NCBI RefSeq assembly: GCF_029835735.1
Contig: NZ_JAOEAL010000001.1
Location: 2,232,001-2,296,000, forward strand
Source of the DNA: Shewanella sp. GD04112
GTDB lineage: Bacteria > Pseudomonadota > Gammaproteobacteria > Enterobacterales > Shewanellaceae
Length of the DNA stretch: 64,000 nt
Direction of reading: 5' to 3'
Shown here piece by piece: positions 51,408-60,028 of this stretch. The position numbers and the translations under genes were made by a program. Each line of letters opens with the position of its first letter. Within the stretch, counting starts at the first letter, position 1. Under the pieces are notes generated by a model. That model had not been told where the DNA came from. It searched no databases and saw only the letters and a list, made by a program, of their open reading frames with translations.

Positions 51408-53519
51408 TTACAGCGCTTTAAAGCGGATCGCTGTGCCGCCACTGCTGGCTAGCTGTAATGTCAGACTATCCTTGGCGCTAACCTCTTTGATTTCAATTAC
51501 ATAATCATAGGGATTGGTTTTCCAATCGGCTTTAGCGCCATCACGGTAGATCTGTGCTTGATAGCGTTTATTTGGGTCGAGGAAATCCAGTTTGACCTTA
51601 ACCTGACGGGCATTTTCGTCGGTCAGCGCGCCTAAGTACCAATCCTGTTGATCCTTGGCCTGACGGGCAAACACCACATAATCACCCACTTCGCCAGCCA
51701 GTGCGATACTTTGATACCAGTCTGTTGGTACATCGCGGATAAACTGGAAAGCATCTAGATGTTTTTGGTAATTGCGCGGCAAGTCGGCGGCCATTTGGAT
51801 TGGGCTATAGAGCACCACATACAGGGCGAGCTGCTTCATCAAGGTGGTTTGCACGCGGTTTTCGGCATCTAAGCCTTTCGGGGCTAAGTCAAAAATCCCC
51901 GGTGTAAAGTCCATTGGCCCCGCCAGCATGCGGGTAAAGGGCAACATGGCAGTGTGTTCTGGGTTATTTGGTGGGCTGCCCCAGGCATTGTATTCCTGTC
52001 CGCGTGCGCCTTCGCGGGCAAGCCAGTTTGGATAGGTGCGGCGAAGTCCGGTATCTTTAATCGGCTCATGGCTGTTGATGCTGATATGGTGCTTTGCGGC
52101 TTCGGTTACACTGTGCAGATATTCACCGACCATAAACTGTCCATCGTGCCATTCGTGACGGGTGATGCCGTTTTCATCGATGCGTTTGATTTGTCCACCG
52201 TCAGCCACATAACCGGTTTTGACTTGGGTCACGCCATGTTTTTCATACAGGGCGAAGGCATCATCCATTTGATTACGATAATGGGTCACTGAGCCTGCGG
52301 TCTCATGGTGACCAATCAGGCGCACGCCTTTATTCGCGCCGTAGGCGGTAATGGCGGGTAAATCGAAATCATCGTAGGCCTTGGTAAAACTGAATTGATC
52401 GCCATTATGGAACCAATCGCCATCCCAACCTTGGTTCCAACCTTCGACCAAGACGCCATCAAACTGATACTTGGCGGCAAAATCCATATAGCGCTCTGTT
52501 TCGCTGGTGGTTGCGCCGTGTGTTGGACCCGAGCCCCAAGTGTTTTCATTGAGGTGCATCCCCCACCAAATGCCGACATATTTGCCCGGTTTTACCCAAG
52601 AGACATCCCCCAGTTTATTGGGTTCATTCAGGTTGAGGATAAGGTGAGAATTAAGCAGTCCCGTGGCCTTGTCGGCGATTTGAATCGTGCGCCATGGGGT
52701 ATATAAGCCCGCTTGGGTTTTAACCCGAATACCATCTGACCAAGGGGTAAGATCGGCCTTAAGTTTGCCATCGCGCTGTTGATCGAGGGTCATCGAGGCA
52801 AAATCAACTAACGCCGCCTCGTGAATGCTTAAATGGGTGCCATCGACCAGTTTAAAGGTAAAAGGGGTGTGGGCTCGGTCGACTTGATTGAGCGCGCTGG
52901 TGCGATACAAATATTCGTAGCGGTTCCATCCACGAGAAGGGATCCACCAGGCGGTGGCCTTATCACTCTGGCCAATATTAAATTCGGTAAGTTCATCGGT
53001 AATGGCAAGCGGCGTATTGGTCGGTAGTGCGTTTTGGGTCGCTAAGTGATAACGAAAACCGATGCCATCGTCAAAGGCTTTAAACTCGAGATTTAAGTCG
53101 ATTTTGCCGTCGGTTAATACCACGCTCAGCTGATTGTGTTGATCCTTTATCCACTCTTGCTCACCCCAAGGTTGCTGCCATTTGCCATCGGCGCTGGCGC
53201 TGTTGCTCGATTTGATACGTAGACCTTGGCCTAATTCGCCCAGTGAAGCAAAGACTAACCCTAAGCGGCTCGGTTCGATAATCGATTTGCCATGAAAATG
53301 GATTTGGTATTCGGGGCGGCCCGTATCATCACTCAGACTCAAGACGATTTGCTTATCGGGGGAGCTTAGGTTGAGAGTCTGCGCTGTGGCACTAGTGCAG
53401 AACAGGCTGCCAATGCTGAGTGCTAGCAAGCTGGGTGTAAATAGGCTGGCGGCCCAATGGCGGCTATTTCGCGTTGGCGAGTTGATATGGCGTGCATGGG
53501 TAAGAGGATTGCTGAACAT
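51408..53519 (-). CDS. GH97 alpha-glucosidase (SusB type)
   Basis: A 703-aa exported glycosidase with a signal peptide ending near SATAQT. The N-terminal beta-sandwich is followed by the GH97 barrel and a C-terminal domain. Family motifs are VEGWNQGWDGDW, GHHETAGSVTHYRNQ, SINSHEPIKDTGLRRTYPN and REGARGQEYNAWG. It releases glucose from malto-oligosaccharides in the periplasm. ATG at 53519 has AAGGA seven bases upstream and replaces the longer frame. It shares the CATACGTATTCA operator with the permease gene. Confidence 0.9.
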   Translation of the reverse strand: MFSNPLTHARHINSPTRNSRHWAASLFTPSLLALSIGSLFCTSATAQTLNLSSPDKQIVLSLSDDTGRPEYQIHFHGKSIIEPSRLGLVFASLGELGQGLRIKSSNSASADGKWQQPWGEQEWIKDQHNQLSVVLTDGKIDLNLEFKAFDDGIGFRYHLATQNALPTNTPLAITDELTEFNIGQSDKATAWWIPSRGWNRYEYLYRTSALNQVDRAHTPFTFKLVDGTHLSIHEAALVDFASMTLDQQRDGKLKADLTPWSDGIRVKTQAGLYTPWRTIQIADKATGLLNSHLILNLNEPNKLGDVSWVKPGKYVGIWWGMHLNENTWGSGPTHGATTSETERYMDFAAKYQFDGVLVEGWNQGWDGDWFHNGDQFSFTKAYDDFDLPAITAYGANKGVRLIGHHETAGSVTHYRNQMDDAFALYEKHGVTQVKTGYVADGGQIKRIDENGITRHEWHDGQFMVGEYLHSVTEAAKHHISINSHEPIKDTGLRRTYPNWLAREGARGQEYNAWGSPPNNPEHTAMLPFTRMLAGPMDFTPGIFDLAPKGLDAENRVQTTLMKQLALYVVLYSPIQMAADLPRNYQKHLDAFQFIRDVPTDWYQSIALAGEVGDYVVFARQAKDQQDWYLGALTDENARQVKVKLDFLDPNKRYQAQIYRDGAKADWKTNPYDYVIEIKEVSAKDSLTLQLASSGGTAIRFKAL

Positions 53520-53595
53520 TCCCTGATCCTTGTTTTTATAGTGAATATGGGTCAATGCATACTAGTGGCGATGGGTTTTTGCTCGCAATGGTTTG

Positions 53596-53607
53596 CATAC
53601 GTATTCA
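53596..53607. promoter_or_regulatory. Putative maltodextrin-regulator operator (GH97 side)
   Basis: CATACGTATTCA, identical over 12 bases to the site at 46728-46739, lies 77 bases before the GH97 start. Confidence 0.6.
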
Positions 53608-53775
53608 CCATAGTGACCAGTTATGCCACAGGCGGTTAGTAAGGCGTAAAGAGATGGGTTTTAACCGCTGACTCGGGTAGAATGCGCGGCTTTCTTATTG
53701 TGTTTAAGGGGCTTTAGGTGTTTAAGGCGCTTAAGCCGATATAGGCTGTGATATCAACGGGTTTTGGAGTGAGCG

Positions 53776-54603
53776 GTGAAAATCAGTCAGCGATTACAGC
53801 AGATCAATCGAATGGTGGGCCCTGGATACGATCATATCTGGGACTGCTGCTGCGATCATGGTTTACTCGGCATGTTGTTACTGCAAAGAAATGCCGCACT
53901 TAAGGTGCATTTTGTCGATTGTGTCGCGCCCTTGATGCAGCAACTTAGCCTTGAGTTAGCAAGGTTTTTCCCTCAGCAGCCTATCTCTACCACTCAAAAT
54001 GCAATTGAGCAAACCACCAATCTTCAAAGTGAATGGCAAGTGCATTGCCTCGATGTGGCGGCCTTGCCACTGGCGCAATACGGCAAGCAAGCCAAGCACT
54101 TAGTGATTATTGCGGGTGTCGGTGGTGAGTTATTGGTTGAATTGGTGCGCAGTATTGTGGCGAATCAGCAAAGTCAAAGTGATGCTCACAGTGGAAATGA
54201 TTCGAGTAATCATGACCTTAGTCAAGGCGCCTGCCAGCTCGAATTTATTTTGTGTCCCGTGCATCATAATTACCATGTGCGCAGCGCGTTGGCAGAATTG
54301 GGCTTATCCCTTAAAGATGAATATTTACTCGAAGAAAACCAACGTTTCTACGAGATCCTGCATTTAACTCAGGCCAATGCCTGCTCAAAAACGATTACCA
54401 GTTCAAAAACAACTGAAGCTGTGCCCTTAAGTGCGACGGGCTCAATCATGTGGCAAGGGTTAGATGCGGATAAAACCAACCAAGCCAAACGGTATCTTGA
54501 CCAAACCATAGGCCATTATCAGCGTATTCCTGCGCATCGCATGCCAAACAAGTCGCAAATTGTGGCGGCCTATCAGCACATTTTGCAGCAACTGAATTGT
54601 TAA
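53776..54603 (+). CDS. trmK: tRNA (adenine(22)-N1)-methyltransferase TrmK-like
   Basis: A 275-aa SAM-dependent methyltransferase of the TrmK family, which methylates A22 of some tRNAs. KISQRLQQINRMVGPGYDHIWDCCCDHGLLGMLLL carries the SAM motif I, IAGVGGELLVELV follows, and the C-terminal half is alpha-helical. GTG at 53776 has GGAG eight bases upstream. The C-terminal half has a low-complexity loop (SQSDAHSGNDSSNHDLS). It is a single gene; the NUDIX gene follows after 114 bases. Confidence 0.85.
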   Translation: MKISQRLQQINRMVGPGYDHIWDCCCDHGLLGMLLLQRNAALKVHFVDCVAPLMQQLSLELARFFPQQPISTTQNAIEQTTNLQSEWQVHCLDVAALPLAQYGKQAKHLVIIAGVGGELLVELVRSIVANQQSQSDAHSGNDSSNHDLSQGACQLEFILCPVHHNYHVRSALAELGLSLKDEYLLEENQRFYEILHLTQANACSKTITSSKTTEAVPLSATGSIMWQGLDADKTNQAKRYLDQTIGHYQRIPAHRMPNKSQIVAAYQHILQQLNC

Positions 54604-54717
54604 CCTCATAGGTCAACATGTAGTCATTGAGCGCTTAGCCTTGGCGTTGAAACGGTTTTACTCTGTAAATCCATCGAGTTGGTTTATGCTATTAGGCCGT
54701 TAATCTTGAGTTTTATT

Positions 54718-55248
54718 ATGCGTTTATTGAAGTCCAACCAAGCCACCAATCTCAATCTTAAACAGGCGAAGATTTTTTATCGCCAAGCCGCCCGTGCCAT
54801 TGTGCTGTCGGGGGAAGATATTTTGCTGCTCTATACCCAAAAATATCGCGATTACGGTTTGCCTGGTGGTGGGGTAGATAAGGGCGAGAGCCTTGAAGTT
54901 GGACTTATCCGCGAATTGCAGGAAGAAACCGGCGCCATTACCGCCAAAGTGTTAGCGCCCTTTGGTCGTTATGAGGAATATCGTTCCTGGTTTCGTGAGG
55001 GAGCAAATGTTGTACACATGGACTCTTACTGTTACCTGTGCGAAATCGATACGAGCCTTGGCGAGCGCGGCCTAGGTGAGCCAAGACTCGAAGCCCATGA
55101 GATTAAAAATGGCATGCGCCCTGAATGGATCAATATCCACCAAGCGATTGCCCATAATGAAGAGATCCAACGAACGTTCGCCAATAAAGGGCAATCCATC
55201 GACAGGGAAACCTTTCTGCTCAAACGAATCGTCGCAGAGTTGCTGTAG
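54718..55248 (+). CDS. NUDIX hydrolase
   Basis: A 176-aa NUDIX hydrolase. The NUDIX box is GGGVDKGESLEVGLIRELQEETGA (G-x5-E-x7-R-E-x2-E-E-x-G). IVLSGEDILLLYTQKYRDYGLPGGGV fits the beta-strand before it. The substrate is not predictable. The frame is open to 54679, but ATG at 54718 is preferred by conservation. Confidence 0.87.
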   Translation: MRLLKSNQATNLNLKQAKIFYRQAARAIVLSGEDILLLYTQKYRDYGLPGGGVDKGESLEVGLIRELQEETGAITAKVLAPFGRYEEYRSWFREGANVVHMDSYCYLCEIDTSLGERGLGEPRLEAHEIKNGMRPEWINIHQAIAHNEEIQRTFANKGQSIDRETFLLKRIVAELL

Positions 55249-55278
55249 ATAAAGTTAGCTTGATGGCTGCCTTAACGG

Positions 55279-55932
55279 TTAGATCACTGTTAAATAAATA
55301 CAAAAGAAGTGGCTCATCGCGCCCGCCAATACAAATAAATGCCAAATCGCGTGATTGTATGGGATGCGTTTACCGACATAGAAGACCACCCCTAAGGTGT
55401 AAAACAACCCGCCTAATAGCAGAAGCTTAAATCCTAGCGGCGACATCGCCGCCGTCAAATCGCCCATCACAGTCACACACAGCCAACCCATCACCAAATA
55501 GAGCACTAGGCTCATTTTTTTAAAACGATGAATAAACAAGGTCTTAAATAAAATCCCACCAATAGCCAAGGACCAAATCGCCGTCAGGATAATGGTGGAA
55601 AGTTGTCCTTGCAGGCTGATTAACATCAGAGGGGTATAGGTGCCTGCAATTAAGCAGTAGATGGCACAGTGATCGGCAATCTTGAGTTTATGTTTCCAGC
55701 CTACATGCGTTACGCTGTGATACAGGGTAGAACTTAAAAACAACAGGATAAGGCTTGCACCATAAATAATAACACCTGTGAGCTGAATGCTGGTGAGGTG
55801 GTCGGCGCCCTTGAGGATCATAAACACTAAGCCGACCACACCCGCGATCACTCCAAGGCCATGGCTGATGCTATTGGCTATCTCCTCACTAAGGCTATAG
55901 CCACTGATATTCAATGGTTTTTCATGACTCAT
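55279..55932 (-). CDS. trhA: TrhA/YqfA, PAQR-family hemolysin III-like membrane protein
   Basis: A 217-aa seven-helix protein of the hemolysin III/PAQR family. NSISHGLGVIAGVVGLVF has the first conserved histidine; SSTLYHSVTH, AGTYTPLML and the terminal NHAIWHLFVLAGAMSHFF hold the metal-ligand residues (S-x3-H, D, H-x3-H). In bacteria the family has been linked to membrane fatty acid homeostasis. ATG at 55932 is used; ATG at 55962 is an alternative. A perfect palindrome lies 93 bases upstream. Confidence 0.85.
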   Translation of the reverse strand: MSHEKPLNISGYSLSEEIANSISHGLGVIAGVVGLVFMILKGADHLTSIQLTGVIIYGASLILLFLSSTLYHSVTHVGWKHKLKIADHCAIYCLIAGTYTPLMLISLQGQLSTIILTAIWSLAIGGILFKTLFIHRFKKMSLVLYLVMGWLCVTVMGDLTAAMSPLGFKLLLLGGLFYTLGVVFYVGKRIPYNHAIWHLFVLAGAMSHFFCIYLTVI

Positions 55933-56024
55933 TTGCGGCTCTATCAAACTCTGGCTTGGCATGCTGTTGATCCACTCGATGGCGATAATGACTGAGTCTA
56001 TCAGTTGATAAATTGGAAAGCCAT

Positions 56025-56050
56025 AATTAGCTTACACGTGTAAGCTAATT
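56025..56050. promoter_or_regulatory. Perfect 26-bp palindrome, FabR-like operator
   Basis: AATTAGCTTACAC followed directly by its reverse complement, with no loop. The inner 18 bases (AGCTTACACGTGTAAGCT) closely resemble FabR operators of gammaproteobacteria (AGCGTACA..TGTACGCT type). It lies 93 bases upstream of trhA and 189 bases upstream of the plus-strand gene. Confidence 0.65.
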
Positions 56051-56201
56051 TATTTTAAGGACCACATCATCAACTGAGACTTAGGCGAGCCCTTATCTAG
56101 TTGTACAACATTATGGTGCCTGTTTACGACTGATTAATGTCAACGCCTTGGAACTTTGTGCTGCGCACTTTCTCTAATCTCCCGTAGATGTCATGGATTT
56201 G

Positions 56202-56226
56202 TTAAGTACTTTGTCCATTAAGTACT
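56202..56226. repeat. Direct repeat TTAAGTACT
   Basis: TTAAGTACT occurs at 56202-56210 and 56218-56226, starts 16 bases apart, just upstream of the 56239 gene. It may bind a dimeric regulator; no motif was recognised. Confidence 0.4.
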
Positions 56227-56238
56227 AAGGGATGGATT

Positions 56239-57441
56239 TTGCCTATTCGTTCGAATATTACCCCAGAAGATGATCTTAGTTTTGACGCGTACGGTCGTGT
56301 GACAAACGACGAGACCGCACCATTTTCCGTTATGCCTTTTTGTGCAACGTCTTTCAGCGCTACAGCCCAAGGCGCTACAGATTTGAATACTAAGCCTTTT
56401 AGCGCTCATGCAGAGCCTTTGGGGAGCGATATAAGCCTTAATTTGCATGAGGCTAACCAAAAAGATATCGATAGCACATTTCAAACATCTTCAAAGCTAA
56501 GTGGGCGAGAGTGGTCGCAGTATTTCAATCTTAAGCCATTGTTTGGGGTCATTCTGGGCCATGGCTTACTGCTGTTGTTATTAATTTTTTTATGGCGAAC
56601 TCAGTCGGAACACTTAGGGCTGTCGTTTACCGAATCATCTTCCAACGCACGGACTACAACCAAGGCGTTAAAGGCGTATTTTATTTATGCGCCGCCAACG
56701 CAAACTGCTCCAGCGGATCCGCCTCAAGATTACTCCGTTGAAGAACCTACCGTTTCTAGTGAGCCGATCACTTCGCCGCCTAACACTACGCAGCTGACAG
56801 TGGATGTTGAACCAGCCGCAAAAGTGATACCAAAACCCACGGAAAAGTTGGCGCCAAAAACTACAGAGCAGATTGCAAAACCTCTTGAAGTCAGCGCCCA
56901 AGCGTCGAATAGAGCAGTTTCAAAGACTCCAACACAGGGCCAAACCCAGCAGAGTGCAAAAGAAGCTATTAAGCCTCAAAAGGCAGAAGTCCAATCAAGC
57001 TCGGCTCAAGCGGCAAGTACTCAGCAGTCAGATACTGGTGAGCAAAGCAGCGGTGCGGCTGGCAGTGTCGGTTTATTTACCCAGCGTTATTTTGAACGCC
57101 AGCGTGAGCAAGCCTTAGATGATTTAGTGTTAGAGCAGGCAAATCATTACAGCAAACGGTCGACTATGTCTGAAATGAGCCCCGAGATGGAGGTGTTGAT
57201 TGTGCCCAATGCCGACGATTTTAGCGGCCCCACCAGTTTAGATTTAGAACTGGATCCCAATCGAATTGTCCGTAAAGGGGATACCTGCTACCGGGTCGTT
57301 AAAGTCGGCACCCAAATTAATCCCTATGCGGAGAATTTAGGGTTCCCCTTCAATTGCAGTGGCAAGAAAATGAATCAAGAAATTGATGATGCCATTAAGG
57401 CGCAGCTCGATAAAATGATGGTAAAGCGGCCAAAAGATTAA
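56239..57441 (+). CDS. Hypothetical single-pass membrane protein, Pro/Gln-rich
   Basis: A 400-aa unrecognised protein. One membrane helix (GVILGHGLLLLLLIFLWRT, residues about 103-121) follows a 100-residue cytoplasmic part. A long periplasmic stretch rich in Pro, Thr, Lys and Gln (about 150-280) resembles the spacer of TonB proteins. The C-terminal 120 residues form a distinct domain with two cysteines (KGDTCYRVVKVGTQIN, FPFNCSGKKM). No TonB C-terminal domain motif (YP-type) is seen. It starts with TTG at 56239, preceded by GGGA. It probably contacts the envelope; function unknown. Confidence 0.7.
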   Translation: MPIRSNITPEDDLSFDAYGRVTNDETAPFSVMPFCATSFSATAQGATDLNTKPFSAHAEPLGSDISLNLHEANQKDIDSTFQTSSKLSGREWSQYFNLKPLFGVILGHGLLLLLLIFLWRTQSEHLGLSFTESSSNARTTTKALKAYFIYAPPTQTAPADPPQDYSVEEPTVSSEPITSPPNTTQLTVDVEPAAKVIPKPTEKLAPKTTEQIAKPLEVSAQASNRAVSKTPTQGQTQQSAKEAIKPQKAEVQSSSAQAASTQQSDTGEQSSGAAGSVGLFTQRYFERQREQALDDLVLEQANHYSKRSTMSEMSPEMEVLIVPNADDFSGPTSLDLELDPNRIVRKGDTCYRVVKVGTQINPYAENLGFPFNCSGKKMNQEIDDAIKAQLDKMMVKRPKD

Positions 57442-57618
57442 AAAATAGTGATGATAAATTTTCACTAAAAATGATATTTATTGTGGATTATAGAGTTTAT
57501 TAAAATTAAATCTGTTTTATACAATAGGTTATTTGTTCTTTATTTTTGATTGGTAATTTGATTTTTATCCTAAAATTACGCTTGTTTGTTCGCAGCGCTT
57601 CTGCCTATACTTTTGCCC

Positions 57619-57712
57619 ATCTTGTCGGAGTGCCTCTTGGCTGAGACCGTTTATTCGGGATCCGTTGAACCTGATCAGGTTAAAACCTGCGAAGGAAACA
57701 AGCATAATAACA
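57619..57712 (+). promoter_or_regulatory. TPP riboswitch (THI element)
   Basis: The THI-box consensus is visible: CTTGTCGGAGTGCC, GGCTGAGA, CCGTTGAACCTGATC, GGTTAA..CCTGCG, GAAGGAAACAAG. CTTG and CAAG close the outer stem. It lies 160 bases before thiC, in the right orientation, and represses the thi operon when thiamine pyrophosphate is present. Confidence 0.95.
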
Positions 57713-57872
57713 TCCATTAAATCGTATCAGCGGCCACCTTTTGCCCTGTATTAACCCATCGATTTAGTTGTTATTGAGTCCGTAAACCCGCTTAGGGTTT
57801 GCAAGGCTCAGCTTCAACACTCAAGTCTCCAGACAAGCAACCCCATTTTTATTTGTTAAAGTGAGATTGCTT
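57713..57872 (+). promoter_or_regulatory. thiC leader downstream of the riboswitch
   Basis: About 160 bases of leader. AAACCC and GGGTTT (near 57784-57800) form a small stem, but no clear terminator T-run was seen, so control by start-site sequestration or by folding is possible. Confidence 0.4.
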
Positions 57873-60026
57873 ATGTCCAGTTTAGAATCGTCCTCAGAAT
57901 CGATTGCCGTGAACACCCAAGGGCAAACGAGCCGCCGTGCGGCGCGCGCCCAGGCGCAAGCCTTTATCGATACCCTTAAACCATTACAACACCCTAATTC
58001 GCAAAAGTTATATTTGCAGGGAAGCCGTGAGGATCTCCGTGTAGGGATGCGGCAAATTCTGCAAACCGATACGCGGATTGGCGGCACTGCGACCGCGCCC
58101 ATAGTCGAGAAAAATCCTCCCATTCCGGTGTACGACTGCGCAGGGCCTTATTCCGATCCGGCTGCGCAAATTAACGTGCGCCAAGGTTTAGCTAAACTCA
58201 GATTACCTTGGATTATCGAGCGGCAAGATACCGAAGTGCTTGATTGTGCGACCTCAGATTTTACCCAGCAGCGCCTCAAGGATGATGGGCTCGATCATTT
58301 GCGTTTCGAAGCTGGCTCAAGTGCGATTGTTCGTCCTCGCCGTGCCTTACCGGGTAAACGCGTGAGCCAATTACACTATGCCCGCCAAGGGATTATTACC
58401 CCTGAAATGGAATATGTTGCGATTCGAGAAAATATGGCGCTCGCCGAGGTGCAAGATGAAATCTTAAACCGCCGTGGCCAAGGTGAATCCTTCGGCGCTG
58501 TGATTGGTAAACCGATTACCCCAGAGTTTGTCCGCGATGAAATTGCCCGTGGCCGCGCCATTATTCCGTTAAATATCAATCATCCAGAAGCCGAGCCTAT
58601 GATTATTGGTCGTAACTTTCTAGTGAAAGTGAATGCCAATATCGGTAACTCGGCGGTCACGTCCTCCATCGAGGAGGAAGTCGAAAAGTTAGTCTGGTCA
58701 ACCCGTTGGGGCGCAGACACTGTGATGGACTTGTCCACTGGGCGCTATATCCATGAAACCCGCGAATGGATCATCCGCAACTCGCCAGTGCCGATTGGCA
58801 CAGTGCCGATTTATCAAGCATTGGAAAAAGTGAATGGTGTTGCCGAGCACCTGACCTGGGAAGTATTTCGCGATACCTTGATTGAGCAAGCGGAGCAGGG
58901 CGTCGATTACTTTACCATCCACGCGGGCGTGTTATTGCGCTATGTGCCCATGACTGCCAAACGGGTGACTGGAATTGTGTCCCGCGGCGGCTCGATTATG
59001 GCCAAATGGTGCTTGAGCCACCATCAAGAAAACTTCCTCTATACCCATTTCCGTGAGATTTGCGAGCTGTGCGTGGCCTACGATGTGTCGCTGTCATTAG
59101 GCGATGGTATGCGTCCAGGCTCGATTGCCGATGCCAATGATGAGGCGCAGTTTGCCGAGCTTGAGACCTTAGGCGAGTTGGTCAAAATCGCTTGGGAATA
59201 CGATGTGCAGACCATTATCGAAGGGCCTGGGCACATCCCGATGCAGCTTATCAAAGAGAATATGGATAAGCAGCTTATCCACTGCGCTGAGGCGCCGTTT
59301 TATACCCTAGGCCCACAAATTACTGATATTGCACCGGGTTATGATCACTTCACCTCAGGGATAGGCGCGGCGATGATCGCATGGTATGGCTGCGCCATGC
59401 TCTGCTATGTGACGCCGAAGGAGCACTTAGGTTTGCCCAATAAGCAGGACGTCAAACAAGGGCTGATTGCCTACAAGATTGCCGCCCATGCCGCCGATAT
59501 TGCAAAAGGTCACCCGGGCGCGCAGATCCGCGACAATGCGTTATCTAAGGCGCGTTTTGAATTCCGTTGGGAAGACCAATATAACCTGGGACTCGACCCT
59601 GATACCGCCCGAGCCTATCACGATGAATCCCTGCCACAGGAGTCGGCCAAGGTTGCGCACTTTTGCTCTATGTGTGGCCCTAAGTTCTGCTCAATGAAGA
59701 TCACCCAAGATGTGCGCGACTATGCGGCAAGTTTAGCGGCGGGTACGTTAACAGGGGCTTCGTCAAGCCTGAATGTTGAGAGCGCTGAAGCGCTTGCATC
59801 GATAAACCCTGCTCCACAAGGGCAAGCTAGCAAAGAAGCAATCCAGCAGATCAGAGTCAAAACTCAAGATGAATTAGCGGCGGCCATGGCGCAAAAATCG
59901 GCTGAGTTTGCGGCCTCGGGCGCCAAACTGTATCTGCCGCTGGGCGATGCTAATACAGCCAAAGAATCGGCCAAGCAACAGGATGGGACAGAGCTCCAAC
60001 CCACAGTACAGGTAGCGGAGGTTTGA
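57873..60026 (+). CDS. thiC: Phosphomethylpyrimidine synthase ThiC
   Basis: A 717-aa radical SAM enzyme that converts 5-aminoimidazole ribotide to the pyrimidine of thiamine (HMP-P). The C-terminal Fe-S motif CSMCGPKFCSMKIT (C-x2-C-x4-C) is near residue 598. YDCAGPYSDP, RGGSIMAKWCLSHHQENFLYTHF and EGPGHIPMQLI are family signatures. The protein is longer than usual (about 630) because of an extra C-terminal tail of about 100 residues rich in Ala, Gln and Ser. ATG at 57873 is used. Confidence 0.96.
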   Translation: MSSLESSSESIAVNTQGQTSRRAARAQAQAFIDTLKPLQHPNSQKLYLQGSREDLRVGMRQILQTDTRIGGTATAPIVEKNPPIPVYDCAGPYSDPAAQINVRQGLAKLRLPWIIERQDTEVLDCATSDFTQQRLKDDGLDHLRFEAGSSAIVRPRRALPGKRVSQLHYARQGIITPEMEYVAIRENMALAEVQDEILNRRGQGESFGAVIGKPITPEFVRDEIARGRAIIPLNINHPEAEPMIIGRNFLVKVNANIGNSAVTSSIEEEVEKLVWSTRWGADTVMDLSTGRYIHETREWIIRNSPVPIGTVPIYQALEKVNGVAEHLTWEVFRDTLIEQAEQGVDYFTIHAGVLLRYVPMTAKRVTGIVSRGGSIMAKWCLSHHQENFLYTHFREICELCVAYDVSLSLGDGMRPGSIADANDEAQFAELETLGELVKIAWEYDVQTIIEGPGHIPMQLIKENMDKQLIHCAEAPFYTLGPQITDIAPGYDHFTSGIGAAMIAWYGCAMLCYVTPKEHLGLPNKQDVKQGLIAYKIAAHAADIAKGHPGAQIRDNALSKARFEFRWEDQYNLGLDPDTARAYHDESLPQESAKVAHFCSMCGPKFCSMKITQDVRDYAASLAAGTLTGASSSLNVESAEALASINPAPQGQASKEAIQQIRVKTQDELAAAMAQKSAEFAASGAKLYLPLGDANTAKESAKQQDGTELQPTVQVAEV

Positions 60027-60028
60027 TA

